A stretch of DNA of 64,000 bases from Coriaria nepalensis (lineage: Eukaryota; Streptophyta; Magnoliopsida; Cucurbitales; Coriariaceae), in contig CP114481.1 in assembly GCA_027186245.1 (NCBI GenBank), forward strand, positions 56,056,569-56,120,568, read 5' to 3'. Numbering within the stretch: position 1 is the first letter of the stretch; each line of letters begins with the position of its first letter. The notes under the pieces are model-generated. The model ran no database searches and was not told the origin of the DNA. It saw only the letters and a list, made by a program, of their open reading frames with translations. The translations under genes were made by a program, and so were the position numbers. Below, piece by piece: positions 53,266-64,000 of this stretch.

Positions 53266-54342
53266 TCATTCTCTTTTTACGTATCTGATGGTGTGTCGTC
53301 TAAGCCAAAGCTGATACATCAATGTGTTAAACGAATCAAACGGCTGCGACTCGTTCCACACGAAATGTTTTCCCGCCGCCACAACTAATTCTTTCATTCG
53401 CTCCATCCGATCCCTGCCTATTTTACTCAACACGCGCTTCACCTCCTCAACGCGCCTTTTTCCTCCTACAATAACCGCCATATCCTGCCACCTCAGCACG
53501 TCCATGAACGGAAGATCTTGTATCGGACGGTCTGTCATCACCACCGGGACACACCCGAAATTTAAGGCCTCACCGATACCCGAAATATCGCCGCCACCGT
53601 ATTCGAACAAACAAAATTCGCTGCCGGCTAACCGCTCAAAGAAAGTCATTTCATCCGACTCTTTTGATTCGACTAAAAACCGCTTATCCTCACCCAACTG
53701 TTTGACCAATTTTGACTGTTTCACCCAGCCATGCTTCGCATAACCTAGAAGCCTCCCGGCCTGTACGTTCGCCGGCATATGGAGCGACTGAGTAGTTATA
53801 AGAGGAGGTAAGGTTATGTCCTTGTGAGGAACGAACTTACCATCGGGCACAGGGAAGCAAGAGATCTGGACCGAGTTTTTCTTCAACTCGACGATATTTC
53901 GGTCCGACATAGATTCGATTCCGGCACGTGAAAGGAAGAAATGGTCTGCACCAAGCGTACGATTCCAATAGGGAAGGTCGCTACGGAGGGTCCGAATGAG
54001 ACGTGCGAGTGAGCGCGTGGAGATATCAGGCGGGAAGGGGATGAAGAAGAGGTGAGCTTCGTCGCCGTTTTGAGTTACAAAGGGGCTGTTGAGAAGTGAT
54101 TTATAGAAGCGTGTTTCAGCTGGAGAAGTAAAAGCGAAAGCTGTTTGAGGAATATAGATGAAGATTTTCAAATTTCTGAGCATGTTCTGGTAGTTTGATG
54201 AAATTATGGTGGGGGAGAAGTAAGGAGAGGATGGGAGATTAGGGAGAGGAAGAGGATCGGAGTGAACGCAACAGAGGAAATTGAAGAGAGAGAGGCAGAG
54301 GAAGAGGGAGAATGAATAGACGGACATCTTTGGGTCTTTCAA
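53266..54342 (-). CDS. Exostosin-like glycosyltransferase (GT47 family)
   Basis: Single exon, 358 aa. A hydrophobic N-terminus (SFSLFLCLSLFNFLCCVHSD) acts as signal peptide or signal anchor. The exostosin domain follows with LKIFIYIPQT, ETRFYKSLLNSPFVTQNGDEA, LPYWNRTLGADHFFLS, FCLFEYGGGDISGIGEALNFG and the nucleotide-sugar-side block GCVPVVMTDRPIQDLPF. The tail LMYQLWLRRHTIRY is usual. GT47 members are Golgi enzymes for xyloglucan, xylan, pectin or arabinogalactan synthesis. This clade's donor and acceptor are not known to me. It is slightly shorter than many members (400-500 aa), mainly in the N-terminal stem. A second in-frame ATG at 54327 starts right before the signal segment and may be the real start. 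Confidence 0.88.
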   Translation of the reverse strand: MKDPKMSVYSFSLFLCLSLFNFLCCVHSDPLPLPNLPSSPYFSPTIISSNYQNMLRNLKIFIYIPQTAFAFTSPAETRFYKSLLNSPFVTQNGDEAHLFFIPFPPDISTRSLARLIRTLRSDLPYWNRTLGADHFFLSRAGIESMSDRNIVELKKNSVQISCFPVPDGKFVPHKDITLPPLITTQSLHMPANVQAGRLLGYAKHGWVKQSKLVKQLGEDKRFLVESKESDEMTFFERLAGSEFCLFEYGGGDISGIGEALNFGCVPVVMTDRPIQDLPFMDVLRWQDMAVIVGGKRRVEEVKRVLSKIGRDRMERMKELVVAAGKHFVWNESQPFDSFNTLMYQLWLRRHTIRYVKRE

Positions 54343-55249
54343 ACAAGCCCAAAGCGAGGCTCAATAATGAAAGAGGTCTGGTTTTGGAGAGGAAATAGTA
54401 GCGCCTCGCGTAGGTTGAAGATGACAATGGATAAATAAAAATCACGAAAATTAGAAGGAACAAAATGTCAAAGTTCAACTTCACCAGATAATGCCGCGCT
54501 CTAGGTATATATATGCATACGTGGATTTGTTTCCTGATTGGAAATTGGAATCAACCAAACCGAAATTGAATAAGTATACAAATTAATTATAATATATGTA
54601 TATGTATATGTACATGTATATATTTTTCTTCTTTTTGGCCCCAAAATTTAAAATTGAGTTCAATCGAGTCCGGCTAAAGTTTGTAAGCATATGTTCATTC
54701 AAAATGTTAATCCAGAATTCAATACATAAATAAACTGAACAGTCTATGAAATACAAAATGTAATCAAAGAAATATAAAATGTTCTTGAGCCCACTAAACT
54801 TACTCTGTATGACTACATCTCGCCTTCATATGGCGGCTTGCATGCAACTATAAAATATAATAATATGATATAAAACGTCTCATTAGAAAATATGTGAAAG
54901 CAACGTTACAACCTATACACCACGTGTCCGTGCTTTAAAATTGAAAATTTCAACATAGAGACCCTTTGGCACGGTTTGATTCTTAGACCGATACTTAACC
55001 AAACAGGTATAAGAGACAGGAGACTAGAGACTGACCTTTAATAAGCTGACTGAAGAAGAAGAATGGAAGCTGGCAAGCACAAATAGTAATAGTAATAGAT
55101 ATCAGTCATGACACTACAATTCTTATTACGGGGGAAAGGAATAGAACCAAAAATAAAATAAAAAATTACATTACAGTCAACAAATAGCTTACTGCTCCCC
55201 AAATAATTTCCCATGAAAAATGGACACAATGTAAGGCTTCACTTGCTCT
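54343..55249. other. Intergenic
   Basis: No gene seen. Contains a TATATGTATATG repeat at about 54590-54620. The right end is 3' UTR of the GDP-mannose pyrophosphorylase gene. Confidence 0.5.
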
Positions 55250-56890
55250 TCACATGACTATCTCAGGTTTCAAAATGCTAGATTTGATTTCCTTGTGGGG
55301 CAACACCACACCTCCATTACTGTAAACTTCATCGCTCACATGAACATCCTCTCCAAGAATAGTCATGTTCTCTACCCTTACCCATTGCCCAATTGTAGAG
55401 TGCCATCCAATAATACTACTCGAGACGCAAGAGTGCTTCTTGATCCGAACTCCCCGCATTACAGTACAACGAGACAGTCTAACTCCAGACTCAACAATGC
55501 AGCCTGGCCCAATTGCAACGTCAGGCCCAATCAGACATCCCTCTCCGATCTTGGCTGTCTCATCCACCAGAACGTTCCCAACAATGTGGGACCCTGTGGC
55601 TAACTTGGATGGAGATTTCTTCCTTAACGAGTCTAGGTAGAGTCTTAGGCCTGTAATGTAATCTCTTGGTTGACCAATGTCCATCCAAAAGCCAGGTAGG
55701 ACCATTGCGAAGAGCTTCTGATCTGCTGCGATTTTCGGGAAGACCTCTTTCTCAATTGAGGTGGGCTTCAGTTCAATCCGATCCAGAACAGACGGATTCA
55801 GTAAGTAGATACCAGCATTGATTTTGTTCCCAACAAAGAGTTTTGGTTTCTCTACAAACTTCTCTACCTTGCCTGTGGATTCTTCCATAACCACCACACC
55901 ATATTTGGATGGCTCATCGACCTACATGATTATACGAAATGATTGCCCCTATGGTCCAGTTTTGTTTTGAAGTTTTGCAGTGCAAAAAGGCGGATGGAAA
56001 TCATCCGAAGTAGAAGAAAGTAATTACCTTAGTGACCATTATCGAAGCCTCTCCTCCATGGGATTTGTGGTATTCAATCATCTCTTGGAGTGGGTACTCA
56101 CTGATAACGTCACTGTTTAGGACAAAAAATGGCTCGCCTGAATCATCAATCAGTTTGTCTCTGGCAAGAGCTAGAGGACCAGCAGTGCCAAGTGGCTCAG
56201 TCTCTTGTGAGCACGTGATCTTGATTCCAAGCTTTGCTTCAAAGTCTTTTAAGAAGTTCAACATAACCTCCAGAAATGAAAGCAGCTTCATCAATAAATT
56301 CAGGCAGGAAATAAAATTTTTAGATTATAACAACCAAAATGTTTACCTCTGGTTGGTAGTTGATAGCCAAAACCACTTCAGTGACTCCAATGGCCTTGAG
56401 AGCCTCTATCTGGTGAAGGAGAAAGATCACAGAAATTTATAAAGATCATGATCATCGTGCCATGTTACAATATTTTGATCCTTTTGAACTCACATTCAAA
56501 TCATGGTTTGACCATACCCATTCATAGGTTAAACATTGAATTGTCAAACTCAAAACCAGTGTTGACACAGTATGGGGAAAGCAATTCAACAGAGGGTATG
56601 TCAAGTGATTTGATCTCTTCTTAGTTCCAGGACAAGCATATTGATGTAGAAATTAAATAATTTTTGTGATGGATCTCAATATGAAAACCACAGCAAAGAT
56701 CAACTAGAATTTTATTATTCAACCGGCTTTCAAAGATCAACCAGACTTGTGGAAGAGAGACAGAATTCAGAAGGTGTACCTGGTGCAAAATCATTGGCTT
56801 ATTTGCAAAGTCAACAAGTGGCTTGGGAAAACTGAGTGTCAACGGCCTCAACCGTGTTCCAAATCCTCCGACAAGAATAAGTGCCTTCAT
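55250..56890 (-). CDS. CYT1: GDP-mannose pyrophosphorylase (mannose-1-phosphate guanylyltransferase, EC 2.7.7.13)
   Basis: CDS complement of join 55250-55921, 56028-56267, 56347-56409, 56780-56890 (361 aa, the standard plant length). The nucleotidyltransferase signature [11 protein letters not shown] is at residues 8-18, with [18 protein letters not shown] (metal-binding Asp), FVEKPK and NAGIYLLNP following. The C-terminal third is a left-handed beta-helix of hexapeptide repeats, ending [10 protein letters not shown]. The enzyme makes GDP-mannose from mannose-1-phosphate and GTP in the cytosol. It feeds ascorbate synthesis (VTC1), N-glycosylation, GPI anchors and mannan synthesis. The 5' UTR appears split by an intron: a donor CGACG|GTAAAT lies near 57570 and an acceptor CAACAG near 56915. 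All catalytic blocks are intact. Confidence 0.97.
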
Positions 56891-58447
56891 CTTGATACAG
56901 CTTTTACTTCTCCTGTTGAGTATAATGTTCAAACTTCAATAATAAGATTTGAGTGGTGTTACCAAGTTAGTGTCGTGGTCGGATAATGTTTCAGTGTCTG
57001 CAATTCTCTCGTACATTTTTAAGCAAACAGTTGTCTGCTGATATGAATGTCTCAGATGTAAAGCACGAGTCCGGTATTCTTTACTAGGGGATAAGTTGGA
57101 TTCAAGCACGAAATGCAGTCTTATTTTATAGCAAACATAAATCCCTCAATCTAGAATAAGAAAATCCAGGCAAAGTCAAGAACATGGGGAGGAGGGGTGA
57201 TAGGGATTTGCACCGACAAACCAATTTCAGTTTACCAAAAAACCAGAAAAAATAGCTTCTTCAATTTTTTTTTTATTTTTGTGAATTGCAGACCAATTTC
57301 ATAACCCAAATATTAGCTAAATCACCGACGGAAACACGACAAAGAACAGAAAAATTGTAACCAGATGAAATCAAATCGATCTCAATGATTATGCAAATCA
57401 GAAAACAAAGCTATTCTGAACGACAATTCAACAGAGGAAATTCTATAAAAAATAAAAATAAAAAACATTGTAATATAATCAAACCCGGCCACATTATGAA
57501 AAATCCAAACTGAGAAAAATAAAAAATAAAAAAACCAGAAATCCAGGAAATCGCAGCGATGATGGAATTTACCGTCGATCTGAGCGGAATCAGAATACGT
57601 GAAAGAAATTGAAATCGGAGCGAGGAAGTCGAAATTGAGACAAGTGGCCGAGTTTCGCTCCTTTTTTGAAAAAAGTATTTTCTCTTTGCGGAAAACCCCT
57701 AACGGTCAGTGTCCGAGCTGTGAGCTAATAATAATAAGGGATAGGCGTTGGTTTAGTATGAAGGACAGGTTGTGAGTTGTGTGTGGCTTATATAAAAATA
57801 CATTTATATTTTACACAATAACCAAAACTGGTGGTTTCCTAGTGGTTTCCTGGTTTTGGCTGCTTCTCCAAGTTATTTATAAATGTCTACTTTTAATAAT
57901 TAAATAATTAAATAATTAAATAATTAAATAATTAAATAATTAAATAATTAAATAATTAAATAATTAAAGAAAGAGCTTGTGGACCCAATTTTAACACTGG
58001 GCCCAAATGAAGATGTTGTTGGACCTTGATAACAGAAGTTTCGCTAAATTACTTTTAACTTAAAAAATAAAAAATAAAAAATAATAAATAAAATATAGTA
58101 CTCAATTATTCATGAATGAATTTTTAGATGACGCCGAGGATTGAAAAAGGTAACACCACGTTTCAATTTTGGGATCAATATAGCATGGACCGAATATTCC
58201 ATACTCAGTAAGTAACTAATTTTATAATGGATTATATTCGATCAGGATCAAGATGCTTTGTTTGAACAGTGCTTTTTTGATATTCTTGTGATGTTTTTTG
58301 CTCACTAATAATCCATACATGCAATGTAAGTACAGGCTGTGTAATAATTACTCATCTTTCACAATGGACCTTATTGAAAAGCCCATCTTATGATACGGGC
58401 CATATAGAATCATGGAGAGAAGTAGGCTACGTTTGGGCTGGACGGTG
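56891..58447. other. 5' UTR, leader intron and promoter of the GMP gene; intergenic
   Basis: The probable 5' UTR intron is about 56915-57571. An octanucleotide array occupies 57893-57967. AT-rich sequence follows, and no other gene is recognised. Confidence 0.55.
57893..57967. repeat. (AATTAAAT)n minisatellite, about nine units
   Basis: Near-perfect tandem 8-bp units upstream of the GDP-mannose pyrophosphorylase gene. Likely length-variable. Confidence 0.9.
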
Positions 58448-58660
58448 CTAATGAGACCAAAGGAAAGCACCCACAGCGAAGCGTCCCTTGTAAGCCAATT
58501 CACCATCGACGGGCAGCCCGTATTCAGAGAGAAGCCAATCCACCATCCACTCGGGCATCTCCTCGTAGTCCATCTTCCTGTATTTTGGGTAGTGAAGAGG
58601 CATCGCATCTATCTGAAAGACGCTAACTGTTCCACCTCTCTTCTTCTTTTCACCGTCCAT
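58448..58660 (-). CDS. Small DUF7722-like protein
   Basis: Single exon, 70 aa. The core YRKMDYEEMPEWMVDWLLSE then YGLPVDGELAYKGRF and the final AVGAFLWSH match a short plant-specific family I recall as DUF7722 (usual core YE.M.EW..D.LL.EYGL ... FA.GAFLWP). No signal peptide or membrane segment. Function is unknown. The full core and C-terminus are present, so it looks intact. A short AATT repeat lies just upstream (58669-58687). Confidence 0.75.
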   Translation of the reverse strand: MDGEKKKRGGTVSVFQIDAMPLHYPKYRKMDYEEMPEWMVDWLLSEYGLPVDGELAYKGRFAVGAFLWSH

Positions 58661-60348
58661 CTATCACTAATTAATTAATTAATTAATACCTCTCTAGCCT
58701 ACTAATTCAGAACTAATTACTATATTAAGCTTTCTGTAAATAATGTATTGCCATCACTAATTAAGCCGGTATATATAGTTGGACCAGTTTGCCTGTGCAT
58801 CCATGCAAAGAACGGGTTTGAGCTTGAGCTTGAGTGTCATACGGATTGTTGGGCACATCTTCTAATAAAATTAGAGACTGGTTGACTACATATTTCGAAA
58901 TATGTTTAAAATATATTTAATTACGTATAATGATAGAGGAGAGAGAGAGATTATAATATTGAAGAGTCTTGATGCTTGACGATGACAAGTGGTAATTAAA
59001 ACATGTCGGGATTATAAATGCGTATAGGTGGTATTATAACTGCTTCATCCACCCGCCATTATTCAAACTGTATATATTCGTTATAACGGATAAGACAATT
59101 ATTATTTATAACGGATAATAAATTGTAAGAATTTTTTGTATCCGCCATTTGTCCGATCTTAAATGGCATAATTCTTAGAATTAGCCGTACAGGTCCGTAA
59201 TCCTATGTATATCCACTTCAGATTACCAAGACCCCAACCATTCATTTTTGGAACGCGAGTCACTGGATGCGTCTTTTTTTAAGCCACACGATTGCTTACG
59301 ATTGACCACTCGATGATGGGGACGCCTAAACATAATTCTTTTGATCGTCCCTTCTATGACCGTTCGATCAAGGTTGTGATGACGGGAGGACCCATCGAAT
59401 TGTTGAAGAGAGGCCACGTTTAACAGGGGTGTTTGCTTTTAGTCGTTTGAGGCCCAAATTCGAGGACGGAGTGGTTTTCCGTACAATATCGATTGAGACC
59501 ATTAATTTTGCTTCGATGGGCCTGGCCCGACTGGGCACACACTACTATTATTCTTTTCTTATTTCCATCGTTTTTTGTTTTGGATGTGTTATTGGGCTTG
59601 GACTGTTCTACTGTGGGCCATTTTGTGTGATGGTAATTACATCGAGGTCCAGATAGAGGTAACTAATGTACTATTGACTCATATATTTTTATTTATTTAT
59701 ATAATAAGCGAATATATAAAAAAGGCAACAGCTGATTTCACTTGATACGCAAAAGGGGCCAGGCATACAATTATTGCTCACAAATATGTAACGAAATTTT
59801 CTTTCTTAGGAAGGAAAAAGGGACAACCTGAAGCTGTGTATAATTGTAGTTGTAACCACACAAATGGGACAAGGGGTCCCATACGATGACGCGTGCGTGG
59901 CATCACGTAATGATTGGACTACCCTCGAGAGGTGAACACGTGTACCGCTATTAAGATAACACGCCAGCTCTTCTCATGGCCTCTGGAGGTTGAGAGAAGG
60001 GATTTGGAGCCAGACCTTCCAGAAACTTCTCAATAACTCGTGGCTATAATTAGCCGAGGCATCTAGAGGTCAGAAATATGCCACGTGTACAATAGACCAC
60101 GTGAGCATCCTACATGGCACCGTCCATTCCCCTGAAAATGATACGGCCTCCTTTTGTGCACCATCAAAAAGATTAGGGCACTCCCAAAAGTCCAATGACT
60201 AAGCTCAACAGGTGCCTCTCCCTCTCTCTGCTTCTCTGACTCTCTCCCAACAGAAATCACAAGGAGGAACCGCCACTCTCATTTTCTCTCTTCTTTTTTT
60301 TTTTTTTCCTTCTGCTTATTTTTCATTTACTTAAACTTGTAAAGCGCC
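58661..60348. other. Intergenic; promoter of the RCC1-repeat gene at right
   Basis: No coding family recognised. Three CACGTG G-boxes (59937-59942, 60082-60087, 60098-60103) lie 245-412 bp before the RCC1 start codon. A CT-rich 5' UTR follows. Confidence 0.5.
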
Positions 60349-63300
60349 ATGTATGGCGAGGGGAAAGGAGAAGACGTAGTAATGGAAACGGAAGCGGATG
60401 ATGCTGCTGCTAAGGACAGACTGGTTTACATGTGGGGGTATCTTCCCGGAGCTTTGCCGCATAGGTCGCCGCTGCTATCTCCGGTGGCGGTTCGTATACC
60501 TGGGACGGTTGATGCTGCTGGAAACACGTGGAAGGATGTTTGCGGCGGGGGTTGTGGATTCGCTCTCGCCATTTCCGGTTTTAAATCTTTCCTTACCCTC
60601 CAGTCCGATATATACTTCCAATTTTTCTCTACCTTCCGGTTTGATTTTTTCTGGCGTGAGCTCAAAGATTACGGATCCTTGAGCTCCTGGATAAGGAAAT
60701 ACCGTTGATCTGGTTAATGCTTGTTTACTTTATTGTTATTGGACTTGAAAGCTTGATTGATATCTATCTAGGTAAGAAATACTTTCTTATTCCAAATTCT
60801 CCGTGTTTTTAACTTGTTCTTCCTTTTTGTCAATCAGAATCAGGGAAGCTCATTACATGGGGCTCAACAGATGATCTAGGCCAAAGCTATGTTACATCTG
60901 GGAAGCACGGGGTAGAGCAGCATAACGTTATCAACTTAATGATGTATTTTCAGTTTCGTCTCTTACTTTAAACTGACCTGCATTGTTTTTTCGGTTTTTA
61001 CTTCTCAAGGAAATTCCAGAGCCTTTCCCTCTTACAGCAGAAGCTCATGTTATAAAAGCAGCAGCAGGTTGGGCCCATTGTATTGCCGTCACAGGTAATA
61101 CTCATTACTTATCTTCTGGGAAAGAGAACTTGGGTTCTTGCTTCTTAGGTAACAAATGTAAGTAATAATTAGCAGTGAAGGAGTCATGAAGTTAGTGCTT
61201 TTGCTTGAACTCAGATTCTGGACAAGTCTACACATGGGGATGGAAAGAGTGTGTTCCATCTGGAAAGGTGGTTGGAGATACTTCTATGACTTCTGGGTAT
61301 GAAAAGGATGTATTTGGTAGACAGAGTTCATTTCTGACAGAGCAAGGTCTCTCTCTATTTATACATGTTCAGCTACTTCGCTGTAATGTTAAGCTGGAAT
61401 TTATGCTTGACCTTTAGCTTATGCGAACATGTTTTCCCAACAGTAGGCCCCGGCTCTCAAGGCTCACGATCTACAGGCGGGACCATCTCCGTGATTGATT
61501 CCAGAGGAGGTGGAGAAGAGAGTTCAAAGCGGAGGAGAGTTTCTTCCGCAAAACAAGCAGCCGAGAGTTCATCATCTGCTGAAGAAGCTCAATCTGCATT
61601 GCCCTGTCTTGTAACACTTAGTCCAGGTGTAAGAATAACTGTAGTAGCTGCTGGAGGGCGTCATACTTTAGCATTGTCAGGTAATACTCATATAATTTGT
61701 ACTATTGATGTCTCTCCATATTGGCACCTCAATCTGTAGTGACTCTTGGAGCTGTTGGAAGATCTAATCTGAAGGAAGAGTGAAATGAGTATTTTGCTTT
61801 ATAGGATGATGTCAATTGCTAGAAATATGAATTTGTCCAAAGTTTTCAGATATAGGACAAGTCTGGGGTTGGGGCTATGGAGGTGAAGGGCAGCTAGGTT
61901 TGGGGTCTCGGATACGTATGGTGTCCTCTCCTCATCCTATACCTTGCATTGAGTCTTCCTATGGGAAAGACAGATCTGTGGCACTTGCTCAAACTGTCAT
62001 GGGCTCAGAGGGGAAGGGTTTTGGAGCTCATGGAAGCTATGTTAAGGGAATTGCTTGTGGAGGGCGTCATAGTGCAGTGGTCACAGGTACACATATCATG
62101 ATGTTTTCTTGTCTTTCAAGTATGAAAACATATTCATTCCCACTGACAGCTATTGTACTAGTCAAATTGAACTCTTCCTGAATGAGTGGCTATTCAAGAA
62201 TGGATTTAGAAATAAGATAAAGGAAAAAATACGTCTCTTACTCTGTTTCTGTGTTATGAAAATGTGGATAGTTGAATTAGGTGCAGAAGGCTTTACATGC
62301 TTATGCTATAGGCTGGAAGCTTTCAGCGTTTAACCAATCAAAGCTAATTTCTTTCCCTCATACCGGCTATTGGATGTGGTTAAATGACATTATATTGATA
62401 TACTGTTATATCTTTTCCTACACAGAGTCTGGAGCGGTATTAACATTTGGTTGGGGACTGTACGGACAGGTAAATTATGCAGTGAATTCTAAATATAATG
62501 CTCAAAATTATAAAGCAAACAGCATTTTCATAATGCTAATATCTAAAGGATCTCTATTGATTGGAAAATGTAGTTTGATACAGGTTTTTGGTTATACGAA
62601 TTTCATGATTCTGGATGTTAATTCTGTTATAATGTTTATATTCATGTTGCCAACCAATGCTAAAACCTTTGATCCGTATTTATTCATCCCTCCCCTAGCC
62701 AGACTTTTCCTACCATTAATCATTCTTCGGGATCAACATGTAGCTATTAATCATTCTTCGGGATCAACATGTAGGTAAGTAGAAAATGATGGAGAAAACG
62801 CGATATAAAAGATGTTCAAGATCGAGCTCATGACAACCAGGGATTACCATTTCTGTTCCATGAGCAGAAATTTACCGCCATTTTCCTCTGCTTTTAGCTA
62901 CACAATTTAGCTTATTCTCACCAATGAGTTGAGAAATTTTCTCATTAACAAATTATATTTTTCAGTGTGGCCAAGGTAGTACAGATGATGAATTGAGTCC
63001 AACATGTGTCTCCTCATTACTGGGTATCAGAATACAAGGTATTGCTGCTGGGCTATGGCACACTGTCTGTATATCTGCTGATGGTGATGTCTACTCTTTT
63101 GGCGGGAATCAGTTCGGGCAGTTAGGAACAGGTGCTGAACAAGCTGAGGTATATATACTCTTCCATTCATTCCAACCCTTTCAGCTTCTGGCCCCACAGT
63201 AGCTATCATGATATGTCTAAATCTTAACAGCTCTTTCCATGAATATCCAGACTCTTCCAAGACTTTTGGAATCTCCCAATCTGGAAAATGTACACGCAAA

Positions 63301-63674
63301 GGTAGTTTCTTGCGGAGCTCGTCATAGTGCCATACTAACAGGTGTAAAATTAAAAGTGTAAACTTGACTTCTGTAAAATAGGGCAAATAGAGGGTTCCTT
63401 CTAACTTTTTTGCTGCTGCTTCTCTCTTCTAGATGATGGAAAGGTGTTTTGCTGGGGATGGAACAAGTATGGGCAGGTAAACATAACTCGGTCCTTCTTA
63501 GTCTCTATTGCTGTGTTCATCCTTTGTCCTAAAAAGAGGCATATTATGCAGCTAGGTTTGGGAGATGTAATCGATCGAAATACACCGGCCCAAGTGAATA
63601 TCGAAAACTGTGCTCCGAAAAATGTTGCGTGTGGATGGTGGCACACTCTCCTTTTAGCAGAATCGCCCCCTTGA
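60349..63674 (+). CDS. RCC1-repeat protein (At3g55580/TCF1 or At3g53830-like)
   Basis: Eleven exons: join 60349-60577, 60838-60911, 61010-61094, 61215-61346, 61444-61680, 61850-62086, 62426-62469, 62966-63148, 63251-63341, 63433-63476, 63552-63674 (492 aa, phases consistent). Repeats of the RCC1/UVR8 beta-propeller type recur: VYMWGYLPGA, GKLITWGSTDDLGQS, GQVYTWGWKECVPSGK, GQVWGWGYGGEGQLGLGS, AVLTFGWGLYGQCGQGS, DVYSFGGNQFGQLGTG and KVFCWGWNKYGQLGLGD, each followed by GG/AG-x-xHT/S. A Ser-rich insert with a basic SKRRRVSSAK stretch, a likely nuclear signal, separates the early repeats. This insert is shared with Arabidopsis At3g55580 (TCF1, a cold-tolerance chromatin factor) and At3g53830. It lacks the UVR8 C-terminal tail. 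Function by homology is nuclear regulation; UV-B sensing is unlikely. Confidence 0.93.
62715..62774. repeat. 31-bp tandem duplication in an RCC1-gene intron
   Basis: ATTAATCATTCTTCGGGATC followed by AACATGTAG occurs twice with 31-bp spacing, without mismatches, in intron 7. The identity suggests a very recent duplication. Confidence 0.85.
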
Positions 63675-64000
63675 ATTCACCTCAAGACCCATGTCACGGT
63701 TTTGTTAGTTAGCTAGCTAGCCAGCAGTTCCTTCCCATTGGTAGATTAGTAGTATGTGTACATACAATTTTAGTGATTTACTTTTATATCATAAATACAC
63801 ATATTATCTATCGTGTACGTACTCATATTCTTTCACGGACAAGATTGTTACTTTCCTCCATGTACATGTCATTTACATGTAATCTCGAAGCCTTGTAGGG
63901 TAATAATGCCTTCCCTTGGACGTTCTGATCTTTCTTGTGCATATCCATTATCCAGTACATGTAAGATTCAATGAAAAATAATAATAAAAAGTATTAAAAA
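63675..64000. other. 3' UTR and flank of the RCC1-repeat gene
   Basis: AT-rich, with an AATGAAAAATAATAATAAAA stretch near the window end that may contain polyadenylation signals. No new gene begins. Confidence 0.5.

Noticed and set aside
53324..53743. 139-codon frame on the + strand
   Set aside because: Antisense shadow of the exostosin-like gene.
57893..57967. CRISPR-like regular repeat
   Set aside because: A continuous 8-bp minisatellite without spacers in a plant genome.
59223..59417. 64-codon basic open frame on the - strand
   Set aside because: No recognised family and no supporting context; chance frame possible.

Overview
The window is nuclear DNA of a flowering plant, almost certainly a eudicot. 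Genes have many short GT-AG introns in AT-rich intergenic DNA, the protein families are plant-specific, and Ty3-gypsy and Ty1-copia remnants, a Harbinger-type MITE, microsatellites and a plant tRNA-Asp gene are present. I joined exons by hand; every intact model below has a total coding length divisible by three and ends where its family normally ends.

Layout, left to right: last exons of an unidentified gene (+); a proline-transporter pseudogene (-) with an inverted copy of one of its exon ends in its 3' flank; a membrane-anchored legume-lectin-like gene (-) broken by a 4-bp duplication; an R2R3-MYB of the MYB25/MYB109 type (+); a RING-CH E3 ligase (+); an old Ty3-gypsy element (-); a DUF620 protein (+); a class I small heat-shock protein (-); a plant-specific 378-aa protein (-); tRNA-Asp with a decayed second copy; an MEE60-like membrane protein (+); a DIR1-type lipid-transfer protein (+); a SIS-like serine-rich protein (-); a repeat-rich stretch holding a Harbinger-type MITE and a small two-exon cysteine-rich secreted-peptide gene (-); a multiply disabled subtilase (-) and a second subtilase fragment fused to copia debris; a further gypsy gag remnant; a mitochondrial carrier (+); a DAR2-type LIM/metallopeptidase protein (-); a GT47 exostosin-like protein (-); GDP-mannose pyrophosphorylase (CYT1/VTC1 type, -); a 70-aa DUF7722-like protein (-); and an RCC1-repeat protein (+).

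The gene set (proline transporter, MYB25/109, DUF620, the 378-aa family, subtilase, carrier, DAR2, GDP-mannose pyrophosphorylase, RCC1 protein) matches, from memory, the paired Arabidopsis segments around At2g39770-At2g39890 and At3g55580-At3g55740. The window therefore looks like a conserved syntenic block, with the lectin, cysteine-rich peptide, DUF7722 gene and transposons interleaved. These are independent housekeeping, regulatory and stress genes, not a pathway cluster. No novel multi-gene system is evident. The most informative items are the decaying genes, the inverted exon copy, the overlooked secreted-peptide gene, the tRNA pair and the MITE.
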